Shown piece by piece: positions 15,966 to 24,655 of a stretch of 64,000 nucleotides of DNA (its first letter is position 1; each line of letters opens with the position of its first letter). A program made the translations under genes and the position numbers. The notes beneath the pieces were generated by a model that ran no database searches, was not told the DNA's origin, and worked only from the letters and a program-made list of their open reading frames with translations. This stretch comes from Cytophagaceae bacterium (lineage in GTDB: Bacteria; Bacteroidota; Bacteroidia; Cytophagales; Spirosomataceae), in NCBI GenBank assembly GCA_027488335.1, contig JAIYBU010000011.1:1-64000 (forward strand), given 5' to 3'.

Positions 15966-18929
15966 TTAAACTAAGGCTTGCCAAAGTATTTCGACTGGAT
16001 GTAAGGCTTTTCGGCCAGTACCATCGTGAATTTGATGGCGACAACTTGTTCCTGGGGCAGCAATAATCACATCTTCTGGCTGATTTCTTACGGTCGGGAA
16101 AAGCACCAGTTCGCCGATTTTCATCGAAAGCTCATAATGTTCTTTTTCGTAACCAAAAGAGCCCGCCATTCCGCAGCAACCCGATGGAATGAGGTGCACT
16201 TCGTAGTTTTTAGGCAATGAAAGTATCTTTTTGGTTGGCGTGAGCGAAGCTACCGATTTTTGTTGGCAATGCCCGTGCAATTTAATTAAACGTTTTTCGC
16301 TGGTGAAGTTTTCAGCCGTAATACGTTTGGCATCCATTTCACGAGCAATAAATTCGTCAATCATCAACGCATTTTTAGCCAATTTTTTGGCCGCTTCCAC
16401 CAAATTTTCATCAACTAAATCGGGGTATTCATCTCTGAAAGTCAAAATTGCCGAAGGTTCGATTCCAATTAGTGGGGTTTCTTCATTAATAACATCTTTC
16501 AATAATGCTACATTCTGATTGGCCAATTTTTGAGCATCTTTCAACAAGCCTTTCGATAAATACGCTCTTCCAGAATCAACGTGGTTTGGAATAATTACTT
16601 CATAACCAAGCTTATTGAGCAAATCGAGTGCTTTTTTGCCAATTTCAACATCATTAAAATTCGTAAATTCATCACAGAATAAAAATACTTTCTTTGTCGA
16701 CTTAGCTGTCGATTTCTCTGATTTCCTATACCATTGTTTGAGTGTATTGCTGCTCAAAAGCGGCATGGTTCGCTCAGGGTGAAAACCAATCACACGATTG
16801 GCTATCTTGCGTAAAGGAGCATTTCCGAGAACCAAGTTATAAGCCCACGGCACATAAGATGCGATATTACTCATTTTTGAATAATTGCCAATCAACCACG
16901 AACGTATCGGAACACCATTTTTTTCTTGATAATGTTGCAAAAACTCCATTTTCAACTTCGCCACATCTACATTCGACGGACATTCTGACTTACAACCTTT
17001 GCATAATAGACACAAATCCATTACTTCTTTGACCTCCTTACTATCAAAACGGTCGAGCTTGTCGGAGTTTGTCAGTACTTCACGTAAAATATTTGCTCTG
17101 GCACGAGTAGTGTCTTTTTCGTTACGGGTAGCCATATAACTCGGACACATCGTTCCACCGCTCAACTCGGTTTTACGGCAATCGCCTGAGCCATTGCACT
17201 GCTCAGCGTGCTGGAGGATATTCTGATTATTGAATCGGAAAACTGTTTCAAACTCAGGTACTTTATGGTCGGCCTCGTAGCGAAGGAATTTATCCATCGG
17301 AGGTGTATCGACGATTTTATTGGGGTTGAAGATATTTTGTTCGTCCCAAACTTTTTTCAAACCTTTAATCAAAGCGTAGTTTTTCTCGCCAATTTGTTGA
17401 CGAATAAACTCCCCACGCAGGCGGCCATCACCGTGTTCGCCCGAAAGTGACCCCTTATATTTTTTTACTAAAGTCGAAATCTCTTCGGCAATCAATCTAA
17501 ATTGGCGGTGACCTTCGGCAGTTTTTAGATTAATAATTGGTCGAAGGTGAATCTCTCCCGAACCTGCGTGTGCATAATGCACCGACGACATGCCATTTTT
17601 AGTCAAAATCTCATTAAATTCTCTGATAAAATCTGGCAAATCATTTACATCGACGGCCGTATCTTCGATAACCGCTACGGCTTTCTCATCACCTGGAAGG
17701 TTGGAAAGAAGTCCTAAGCCTGCTTTGCGGAGTGTCCAAATCTTTTTGGTGTCTTCGCCAAAAAGAATCGGGAAATGATAGCCTAAACCAGCAGCACGCA
17801 TTTCAGCTTCCATTTCAGTCGCACGAGATTTTACTTCATTAATATCATCGTTTGAAAGTTCTACTACCAAAATTGCACCTGGGTCGCCTTGCACAAAGAA
17901 TCGGTTTTGGCGTTGCTCTTTATTTTCTTTTGTACACTCTAAAATATAATGGTCGATTAATTCTACTGCCGTAGGCTTATATTTGAGAGCGATAAGGTTT
18001 GCTCGAAGCGACTCATCTACTGAATTGACGTGTACACAAACCAATCCTTGAACTTTTGGCGGAAGCGGATTTACATGAAGTTTGATTTCGGTGATAAACA
18101 TCAGCGTTCCTTCCGAACCAGCAATGAGTTTACAGAAATTAAATGCCCCCCCCGACGCCACACCCGCCAAAGGTGGTGTTTTGATAGTTGCTTGCCCTTG
18201 AGCAGTAAACACTTCAGTTTCAAGAAGTTCATCAATAGCATAGCCAGTATTCCGACGTTCGATGCTCATCTTCGGAAATTCTTTACGAATTTCGTTCTGA
18301 TTATCAGCATCGCTCAAAATACTGTTAATATGATTATAGATACGTCCTTCGAGCGAAGTGGTATCGTTTAATTTTTGTTTAAATTCATCAATACTCAAAT
18401 TCTTGAACTCAACAAAAGAACCATCGCTCAGAAAACCTTTTACTTCCATCAAGTGGTTTCGAGTACTTCCGTAAACTACTGAGTTTGAGCCACATGAATT
18501 ATTACCAACCATCCCGCCAATCATAGCACGATTAGCCGTTGAGGTTTCGGGGCCAAAGAATAAACCGTTTTGTTTCAAGAAGAAATTTAATTCGTCACGC
18601 ACAACACCTGGCTGTACTTTTACCCATCGTTCTTCTTTGTTTAGTTCGAGTATTTTGGTAAAGGTGCGAGATACATCAACGATAATACCATTACCCACCA
18701 CTTGCCCAGCCAGAGATGTCCCAGCGGTACGAGGAATTAAGGAAGTATTATTCTTACGAGCAAAAGCTATCAGTTTTTGAATGTCGGACTCATCCTTGGG
18801 AATCGCTACTGCCAACGGCATTTCTCGATAGGCTGAGGCATCAGTTGCGTACAGAGTACGCATCACATCATCCAAATAAAGTTCTCCAGCCAATTCTTTG
18901 GCCAATTGCTGTAATTGTTGGTTAATCAT
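15966..18929 (-). CDS. FAD-binding and (Fe-S)-binding oxidoreductase (YdiJ / D-lactate dehydrogenase type)
   Basis: A 987-residue fused dehydrogenase. Residues about 35-250 form the PCMH FAD-binding domain (IPRTAGTSLAGQVVG, NNSCGSNSVVYG), about 290-545 the FAD-oxidase C-terminal domain (SGEHGDGRLRGEF), followed by iron-sulfur motifs (CNGSGDC near 580 and CLLCKGCKSECP near 640) and a C-terminal CCG-type domain with HGHCQQKS near 885 and SGCCGMAGSFG near 916. This order matches E. coli YdiJ and bacterial D-2-hydroxyacid dehydrogenases; the electron acceptor is probably the quinone pool. The choice between D-lactate and D-2-hydroxyglutarate as substrate is inference. Monocistronic with its own terminator. 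Confidence 0.88.
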   Translation of the reverse strand: MINQQLQQLAKELAGELYLDDVMRTLYATDASAYREMPLAVAIPKDESDIQKLIAFARKNNTSLIPRTAGTSLAGQVVGNGIIVDVSRTFTKILELNKEERWVKVQPGVVRDELNFFLKQNGLFFGPETSTANRAMIGGMVGNNSCGSNSVVYGSTRNHLMEVKGFLSDGSFVEFKNLSIDEFKQKLNDTTSLEGRIYNHINSILSDADNQNEIRKEFPKMSIERRNTGYAIDELLETEVFTAQGQATIKTPPLAGVASGGAFNFCKLIAGSEGTLMFITEIKLHVNPLPPKVQGLVCVHVNSVDESLRANLIALKYKPTAVELIDHYILECTKENKEQRQNRFFVQGDPGAILVVELSNDDINEVKSRATEMEAEMRAAGLGYHFPILFGEDTKKIWTLRKAGLGLLSNLPGDEKAVAVIEDTAVDVNDLPDFIREFNEILTKNGMSSVHYAHAGSGEIHLRPIINLKTAEGHRQFRLIAEEISTLVKKYKGSLSGEHGDGRLRGEFIRQQIGEKNYALIKGLKKVWDEQNIFNPNKIVDTPPMDKFLRYEADHKVPEFETVFRFNNQNILQHAEQCNGSGDCRKTELSGGTMCPSYMATRNEKDTTRARANILREVLTNSDKLDRFDSKEVKEVMDLCLLCKGCKSECPSNVDVAKLKMEFLQHYQEKNGVPIRSWLIGNYSKMSNIASYVPWAYNLVLGNAPLRKIANRVIGFHPERTMPLLSSNTLKQWYRKSEKSTAKSTKKVFLFCDEFTNFNDVEIGKKALDLLNKLGYEVIIPNHVDSGRAYLSKGLLKDAQKLANQNVALLKDVINEETPLIGIEPSAILTFRDEYPDLVDENLVEAAKKLAKNALMIDEFIAREMDAKRITAENFTSEKRLIKLHGHCQQKSVASLTPTKKILSLPKNYEVHLIPSGCCGMAGSFGYEKEHYELSMKIGELVLFPTVRNQPEDVIIAAPGTSCRHQIHDGTGRKALHPVEILWQALV

Positions 18930-19395
18930 TGATTCTCAAAGTTTTTGAATTTTTCAAAGATATTAGATTTCCGAGTTCATTACCCAAAAAAATATCTATA
19001 AATATTTTATCTTAAAAAAGTACAAATCAGACCTGCAATGGTCGAATCGTTAGCAATTAATTTAGTTGTTGACTTTGAAGCAATAATTGATGAGTAAAAT
19101 TGGGCTACAAAATTACGACTAAAAACCTAAAGCTATATTGTATTTGTACAATTTTTAAAAATTGAATTATTTAAAGAAATTTTATTTTTTAATATAATAT
19201 TTTGGACTTTGTATATTTCTTTTTGTAATTTTGAGAGTTAATTAGAAAAATAATTCAACGTTTTCTAAACAAATTTCTATATCACAAGGTTAGACTCGTC
19301 AAACTATCGTTATGTAGAGCATGATAAAACAAAAGAAGACGATTTATTTTTTAAGTTAAATTAATCATTTATTAATCTTTCTTTAATTACAACCT
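18930..19395. other. Long AT-rich leader and promoter region of the susC operon
   Basis: This 466-bp gap separates divergent genes and holds no ORF. It is very AT-rich, especially 19140-19230. The best promoter candidate for susC is at 19201-19233, leaving an untranslated leader of about 160 bases. Such a long leader before a SusC gene leaves room for anti-sigma, sRNA or RNA-based control, but no regulator gene (ECF sigma, AraC, hybrid sensor) lies beside the locus. Confidence 0.5.
19201..19233 (+). promoter_or_regulatory. Candidate Bacteroidota promoter of susC
   Basis: TTTG at 19201-19204 and TAATTTTG at 19226-19233 are separated by 21 bases, within the 17-23 spacing known for this phylum. 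Transcription would start near 19239. Confidence 0.45.
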
Positions 19396-22300
19396 ATGAT
19401 GAAGTCCTACCAAGTGGGTCGCCCCTCTGAGCGACCATGGGCTGGTGTGAAAAAAACTTTTTTCACAATCGCTGCAATGCTATTAACATCACTTGCTTTC
19501 ACTGTGATGGCACAAGATGTAACTGTTTCGGGTACGGTAAAGGGTGCTGATGGCAACGGATTACCAGGTGTTACAGTTCAAGCTAAAGGTACTACAAAAG
19601 GTACTCAGACTGGCTTAGATGGTACTTACAAATTGGCTGGTGTTGCTAAAAATGGCACATTAGTATTTAGTTTTGTTGGTATGGAAACTAAAGAAGTTGC
19701 TATCGGTAACAAGTCTGTTGTTGATGTAACTTTAGTTGACGACACAAAAGCTCTTGAAGAAGTTGTTGTGGTTGGTTATGGTACTGTTAAGAAAAAAGAT
19801 GCTACTGGTGCAGTAAATGCAATCGGTGCAAAAGATTTCCAAAAAGGTATCGTAACATCTCCTGAACAATTAATGCAAGGACGTGTGGCGGGTGTGCAAA
19901 TTACACAATCAAGCGGTGAGCCTGGTGGTGGAATCAACGTTCGTATTCGTGGTACATCCTCGGTTTTTGGTGGAAACAACCCATTATTCGTAATTGATGG
20001 TGTGCCTTTAAGTGGTGACAACGTTTCTGGAGATGGAAACTCAGTGGGAGTTGGTCGTACGCCAGCAAAAAACCCATTGAACTTTATGAACCCAGAAGAT
20101 ATCGCTTCAATTGACATCTTGAAAGATGCTTCTGCAACTGCTATCTACGGTTCTCGTGGTGCAAACGGTGTTGTTTTAATTACAACTAAGAAAGGCAGAG
20201 GAAAAGGTTCACTTGAGTATGGTTACTCACATGGTTTTAGTTCAATCACTAAAAAATATGACTTGTTAACAGCAGCTGAGTATGTTGCGGCTGGTGGTCA
20301 AAACAAAGGTGGCTCAACTGACTGGCAAAATGAATTGTTCAGAACTGGCCAAACAAGCCAACACAACCTTGCTTTCGGTGGTGGAGATGCTTCTGGTAGC
20401 TACCGTTTCTCTTTAGGTTATTTAAACCAAGAAGGTATCATTTTAAAATCTGCTGTAAAACGTTATAGCGTAGGTTTTAGCGGTAACAAGAAATTTATCA
20501 ACGATAAATTAACTCTTGGAAGTAACTTAAACTTCGCTAATACACAAGATACAGGTGTTCCAGTATCTGAAAATGCTGGTTTTGAAGGTGATTTATTGGG
20601 TAGTATTTTAAAATCAAACCCTACTCAACCAATCTATACTAAAGATGCTAAAGGAAATCAAATCTACAACCAACCAGGTAATACAGAGCCAAATCCTTTA
20701 GCTTTCGCTATGTTATCACAAGATAATACTAACACATTACGTGCATTAGGTAATATCAATGCTGAATTACAAATTATTGAAGGTTTGAAATTCAAAACTG
20801 TATTAGGTTTTGATAAATCTCTTTCTTCAAGAAAATCAGCTTACTCAAGTGACTTAGTTGTAACTGGTATTGGTGGCATTGGTCGTGCTTATGTGAATGA
20901 TATTGAAGTAAACAACCAATTATGGGAAAACTACTTCACTTATGACAAAGAAATTGGTAAAACTTCATTCAATGCTTTATTAGGTTACTCTTACCAAAGC
21001 TTTGACCGTTATTCAAAAAGTATTGCAGCTGCAAACTTCCGTACTACTGATTTGAACTTGATGATTAATAACTTAGCATCAGCAAACGCAGGTAAATTTG
21101 GAAGTAACGTTGTAAACAACTCAAGCTCAGAAAAAGACGAATTACAATCATACTTTGGTCGTGTTAATTTAAATCTTTCAAGCAAGTATTTAGTAACAGG
21201 AACACTTCGTATTGATGGTTCTTCTAAATTTGGTGGTAACAACAAATATGGTGTATTCCCATCAGGTGCATTCAAATGGAAATTAATGGAGGAATCATTC
21301 GTTCCTAAAAACATTTTCTCTGATTTAGCTCTTCGTTTAGGTTATGGTGTTACTGGTAACCAGTCAATTCCTCACAACCTATATGACCGTCGTGATAGAT
21401 ACTCAGGATGGGGTATCAACCAAGGTGCTGATAACATCGAAGGTGGTGGTTTGAATGCTGTTGCATTTAACAACCCTAACTTGAAATGGGAAACAACTGC
21501 TGCCTTAAACGTAGGTTTAGACTTTGCAGTATTGAACAATAGATTATCAGGTAATATCGAATTCTATCAGAAAAATACGAAAGATTTATTATTCTTAGTT
21601 GTTTCTGCTCAACCAGCTCCAACACCATTCTCTTGGAAAAACTTAGATACTGATATTCAGAACCGTGGTGTTGAATTAGGTTTAAACTTCTCTGCTATTG
21701 ACAGTAAAAGCTTTGGTTGGGAAATTTTAGCTAATACAGCATTTAACAAAAACATTGTTAAAAACTTATCAGGTGTTTATGATACAGGTGAAATTAACGG
21801 ACAAGGTTTAACGGGTGCTTTTGCTCAACGTATTGCACAAGGACAACCATTGTTTGCTTATTTCTTACGTGAATTTGGTGGCTATAACGAAGCTGGTAAC
21901 TCATTATACCCTGCTGGTGACTACCAACAATTCTTGAACGGAAAAAGCCCACTTCCAACGGTAACTGCTGGTTTAACTAACAACTTCCGTTACAAAAACT
22001 TTGACTTGAGCTTATTCTTCAATGGTGTATTTGGAAACTATCTTTATTCAAATACGGCAAACGCATACTTCACAAAAGGTTCATTTGCGAATGGTCGTAA
22101 CGTAACTAAAGATGTGGTTAGCTCTAAAGAAGGTCCTTTAAATGCTCCTGACGTATCTACTCGTTTCTTACAAAAAGGTGATTTCGTTCGTTTACAAAAC
22201 TTAAACTTGGGTTATAGAGTACCTATGAAGAGTAAAGTGTTCTCTAACTTGAAGTTCTATGTTACTGGTCAAAACTTGTTGACATTCACAAAATACACAG

Positions 22301-22419
22301 GTCAAGACCCAGAGGTTAGTACAAACAAATCGATTAATGGTATTCCATCATTCGGTATTGATTACACTGCTTACCCAAGAGCTAAAACTTGGACAATCGG
22401 TGCAAACATTTCATTCTAA
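19396..22419 (+). CDS. SusC/RagA family TonB-linked outer membrane protein
   Basis: A 1007-residue TonB-dependent transporter that imports oligosaccharides or other large nutrients through the outer membrane with its SusD partner. A signal peptide ends near residue 40 (VMAQ), followed by a carboxypeptidase-regulatory-like domain (VSGTVKGADGNGLPGV) at about 45-120, the EEVVVVGYG TonB-box-like segment and plug (GVVLITTKKG) to about 255, then the beta-barrel. The downstream susD gene is 31 bp away. The N-terminal region before the signal core has an unusual GRPSERPWAG stretch encoded by a GC-rich inverted repeat. The substrate cannot be read from sequence. Confidence 0.95.
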   Translation: MMKSYQVGRPSERPWAGVKKTFFTIAAMLLTSLAFTVMAQDVTVSGTVKGADGNGLPGVTVQAKGTTKGTQTGLDGTYKLAGVAKNGTLVFSFVGMETKEVAIGNKSVVDVTLVDDTKALEEVVVVGYGTVKKKDATGAVNAIGAKDFQKGIVTSPEQLMQGRVAGVQITQSSGEPGGGINVRIRGTSSVFGGNNPLFVIDGVPLSGDNVSGDGNSVGVGRTPAKNPLNFMNPEDIASIDILKDASATAIYGSRGANGVVLITTKKGRGKGSLEYGYSHGFSSITKKYDLLTAAEYVAAGGQNKGGSTDWQNELFRTGQTSQHNLAFGGGDASGSYRFSLGYLNQEGIILKSAVKRYSVGFSGNKKFINDKLTLGSNLNFANTQDTGVPVSENAGFEGDLLGSILKSNPTQPIYTKDAKGNQIYNQPGNTEPNPLAFAMLSQDNTNTLRALGNINAELQIIEGLKFKTVLGFDKSLSSRKSAYSSDLVVTGIGGIGRAYVNDIEVNNQLWENYFTYDKEIGKTSFNALLGYSYQSFDRYSKSIAAANFRTTDLNLMINNLASANAGKFGSNVVNNSSSEKDELQSYFGRVNLNLSSKYLVTGTLRIDGSSKFGGNNKYGVFPSGAFKWKLMEESFVPKNIFSDLALRLGYGVTGNQSIPHNLYDRRDRYSGWGINQGADNIEGGGLNAVAFNNPNLKWETTAALNVGLDFAVLNNRLSGNIEFYQKNTKDLLFLVVSAQPAPTPFSWKNLDTDIQNRGVELGLNFSAIDSKSFGWEILANTAFNKNIVKNLSGVYDTGEINGQGLTGAFAQRIAQGQPLFAYFLREFGGYNEAGNSLYPAGDYQQFLNGKSPLPTVTAGLTNNFRYKNFDLSLFFNGVFGNYLYSNTANAYFTKGSFANGRNVTKDVVSSKEGPLNAPDVSTRFLQKGDFVRLQNLNLGYRVPMKSKVFSNLKFYVTGQNLLTFTKYTGQDPEVSTNKSINGIPSFGIDYTAYPRAKTWTIGANISF

Positions 22420-22450
22420 TTTGTGTTAACAATTCAAAACAATTGAAAAA

Positions 22451-23941
22451 ATGAAAAAAAACAATATTTATAAAATACTTTTAGCAAGTACAGGATTAGC
22501 CTTCATGTCGGCTTGTACTGACCTTGTTAATGACGAAAAAGACTCAATCGTACGTACATCAACTGGTGGTACTTTTACACCTGGCGACCCAGCAGCTCTT
22601 TTAGAATCAGCTTATAAAGATTTGGGTGCATACACTGACCAAGCAAACATTTACGCTTTAGGTGTACATACAACTGCTGAGATGATTCCACCAACCCGTG
22701 GTGTTGACTGGGGTGATAATGGTGTATGGCGTACACTCGATGCTCACACGTGGGATGCAACTCACTCAGGTATCACTAACGCTTGGAACCAATTGAACCA
22801 ACGTGTGTTTAAAGCAACTGAAATTATTGCATCTAACCCTTCTGCTTCACAAAAAGCACAAGCACAGTTTTTACGTGCATTCAACATGTTTCATGTGATG
22901 GACTTCTGGGGTCAAGTTCCTTTCAGAGAAGTTACACAAGGTGTTGATGAGTTGCCAAAAACATTGAGCCGCTCAGAAGCTTTTGATTTCATTGTTAAAG
23001 ATTTAACAGAAGCTCTTCCAAATCTTGCAAAAGTTGCTCCTTCGGCTACAAACGGTATTGCAAACAAAGCTGCTGCAAACTTCTTGTTGGCTAAATTATA
23101 CTTAAACAAAGGTGTATATAAGGCATCTGCTCCAGAAGGTCCTTATACTTTTGATAAAGCCGATATGGACAAAGCAATCGCTTATGTGGATGCAATAACA
23201 GCAGATGGTTATTCATTAGATAAAGATTATTTTAATGCCTTTACAACTGCTTCTAAAAACGAAACTATCCTTGTTTCATTAGAAGGCTCTGCTCAAAACC
23301 GTTGGTTTATGACTTTGCACTACAACCAAAATCCATCTGGTTGGAATGGTTTTACTACGTTGGCTGACTTCTACGACAAATTCGAGAAAGATGACCCACG
23401 TATCGGTATTCCAGCAAAAGGTGATGGCAAAGAATTCTCAGGAATTGGCCGTGGTTTCTTGATTGGAAAACAAATCATGGATAATGGTAAAGATTTGATT
23501 GATACTCGTACTCAAAAAGTATTATCTTTCACTCGTGATGTGCCTTTAGCTGGTGCAGCTACTGACAAAGGTATCCGTGTTATCAAATATCACCCTGCTG
23601 ATGCAAGCAAGTATATCTTGATGCGTTATGCTGAGGCTGTATTGATGAAAGCCGAAGCTCAATTGAGAGGTGGTGATGCGGCTGGTGCATTAGCAACTGT
23701 AAACTCATTAAGAACTACTCGTGGTGGTAAAGCTCTTGCTTCTTTAACAACAGATTCAATGTTCGACGAAATCGGTCGTGAATTGTATTGGGAAGGTGGC
23801 AAACGTACGGTAGAAGTTCGTTTTGGTAAATTTACAACTGGTACAGGTGTTGAAATTAAAGACGCTTATACTGTATTGTATCCAATCCCATCTTCGGCTA
23901 TCGTTTCTAACCCGAACTTGAAGCAAAACAAAGGTTACTAA
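22451..23941 (+). CDS. SusD/RagB family nutrient-binding lipoprotein
   Basis: Surface lipoprotein of 496 residues that acts as lid and binding partner of the SusC transporter. The signal peptide ends in a lipobox with Cys at residue 22 (AFMSAC). The mature part shows the TPR-like helical fold typical of the family: FLRAFNMFHVMDFWGQVPF near residue 140 and the end signature YPIPSSAIVSNPNLKQNKGY. It lies 31 bp after susC and is followed by a strong terminator, so most transcripts probably stop here. Confidence 0.95.
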   Translation: MKKNNIYKILLASTGLAFMSACTDLVNDEKDSIVRTSTGGTFTPGDPAALLESAYKDLGAYTDQANIYALGVHTTAEMIPPTRGVDWGDNGVWRTLDAHTWDATHSGITNAWNQLNQRVFKATEIIASNPSASQKAQAQFLRAFNMFHVMDFWGQVPFREVTQGVDELPKTLSRSEAFDFIVKDLTEALPNLAKVAPSATNGIANKAAANFLLAKLYLNKGVYKASAPEGPYTFDKADMDKAIAYVDAITADGYSLDKDYFNAFTTASKNETILVSLEGSAQNRWFMTLHYNQNPSGWNGFTTLADFYDKFEKDDPRIGIPAKGDGKEFSGIGRGFLIGKQIMDNGKDLIDTRTQKVLSFTRDVPLAGAATDKGIRVIKYHPADASKYILMRYAEAVLMKAEAQLRGGDAAGALATVNSLRTTRGGKALASLTTDSMFDEIGRELYWEGGKRTVEVRFGKFTTGTGVEIKDAYTVLYPIPSSAIVSNPNLKQNKGY

Positions 23942-23965
23942 GAATTACTCTTAGATATAATTCAA

Positions 23966-23999
23966 CAAAAATGCTCGAAAAATCGAGCATTTTTGTTTT
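23966..23999 (+). terminator. Terminator after susD
   Basis: CAAAAATGCTCGA at 23966-23978 and TCGAGCATTTTTG at 23983-23995 form a perfect 13-bp stem with an AAAA loop, followed by TTTT. It separates susCD from the downstream lipoprotein and propeller genes and may set the dose of the two parts. Confidence 0.85.
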
Positions 24000-24053
24000 C
24001 TAAGCAAAACTAATTCGGTGGCTTTCAAAAACCACCACTATCAAAGATTACTC

Positions 24054-24626
24054 ATGAAATCGTATATTTATATTCTTGTATTTATTTTTTCGATTTTCTA
24101 TTCCTGCTCTTCCTCACAAAAAACTGATAAAACTACCATTGATAAAATTTATAATAGCCTGAAAGAAGGCCAAACAAAAGCGATTGTGAAAATTGATGGA
24201 AAAGAGTTTTATCAGAAGGAAAGTATTTTTAGTTGTGATATTATTGCCGATAATGGTTTTCTGAGAGCCAACCTATTCGACCAATTTGAAAGCAATATTG
24301 TATTGAATTTTGGCACGGAAAGATGGCACGCTACTAAACCCTATGTGTTGAGATTGCAGAAAGACCAGCAAATTGAAGGCGGAATAATGATTGGACGCAT
24401 TGCCAACAAAGAAAGACGTACGGGAGAAGGCTATTTAATGACCGAAGGAGAAATTACACTTGAATCGTTTTCAAAGGATAAATGTGTAGTAATCGTCAGC
24501 GGAAAAGTTGGTAAATTTGAAGCACAATTAACGCCTGAAAAATGGCAAACCGTCGAGGCAATTATTGTCTCAAAGAAACCAAAGACTACGTTAGTCAACC
24601 TCAAAGAAGAAGGTTTGTATTTCTAA
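24054..24626 (+). CDS. Hypothetical lipoprotein, about 190 aa
   Basis: No family recognised. The N-terminus MKSYIYILVFIFSIFYSC is a lipoprotein signal with Cys at residue 18, then Ser/Lys-rich sequence. The mature part is beta-rich with charged segments and no catalytic motif that I can name. I chose ATG 24054 because it starts the signal; an upstream GTG adds non-signal sequence. It begins 55 bp after the susD terminator and ends 29 bp before the FG-GAP/UnbV gene, so it belongs with that unit. Confidence 0.72.
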   Translation: MKSYIYILVFIFSIFYSCSSSQKTDKTTIDKIYNSLKEGQTKAIVKIDGKEFYQKESIFSCDIIADNGFLRANLFDQFESNIVLNFGTERWHATKPYVLRLQKDQQIEGGIMIGRIANKERRTGEGYLMTEGEITLESFSKDKCVVIVSGKVGKFEAQLTPEKWQTVEAIIVSKKPKTTLVNLKEEGLYF

Positions 24627-24655
24627 CTTTCTACTTAATACTTTAAAAACCTGTG

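Noticed and set aside
16742-17032. Plus-strand open frame opposite the FAD/Fe-S dehydrogenase gene
   Set aside because: It lies entirely antisense to conserved Fe-S motif coding sequence and has no recognisable features.
19208-19233. TTTG at 19208 as the -33 element of susC
   Set aside because: It is only 14 bases from TAATTTTG, shorter than the known range; TTTG at 19201 has the right spacing.
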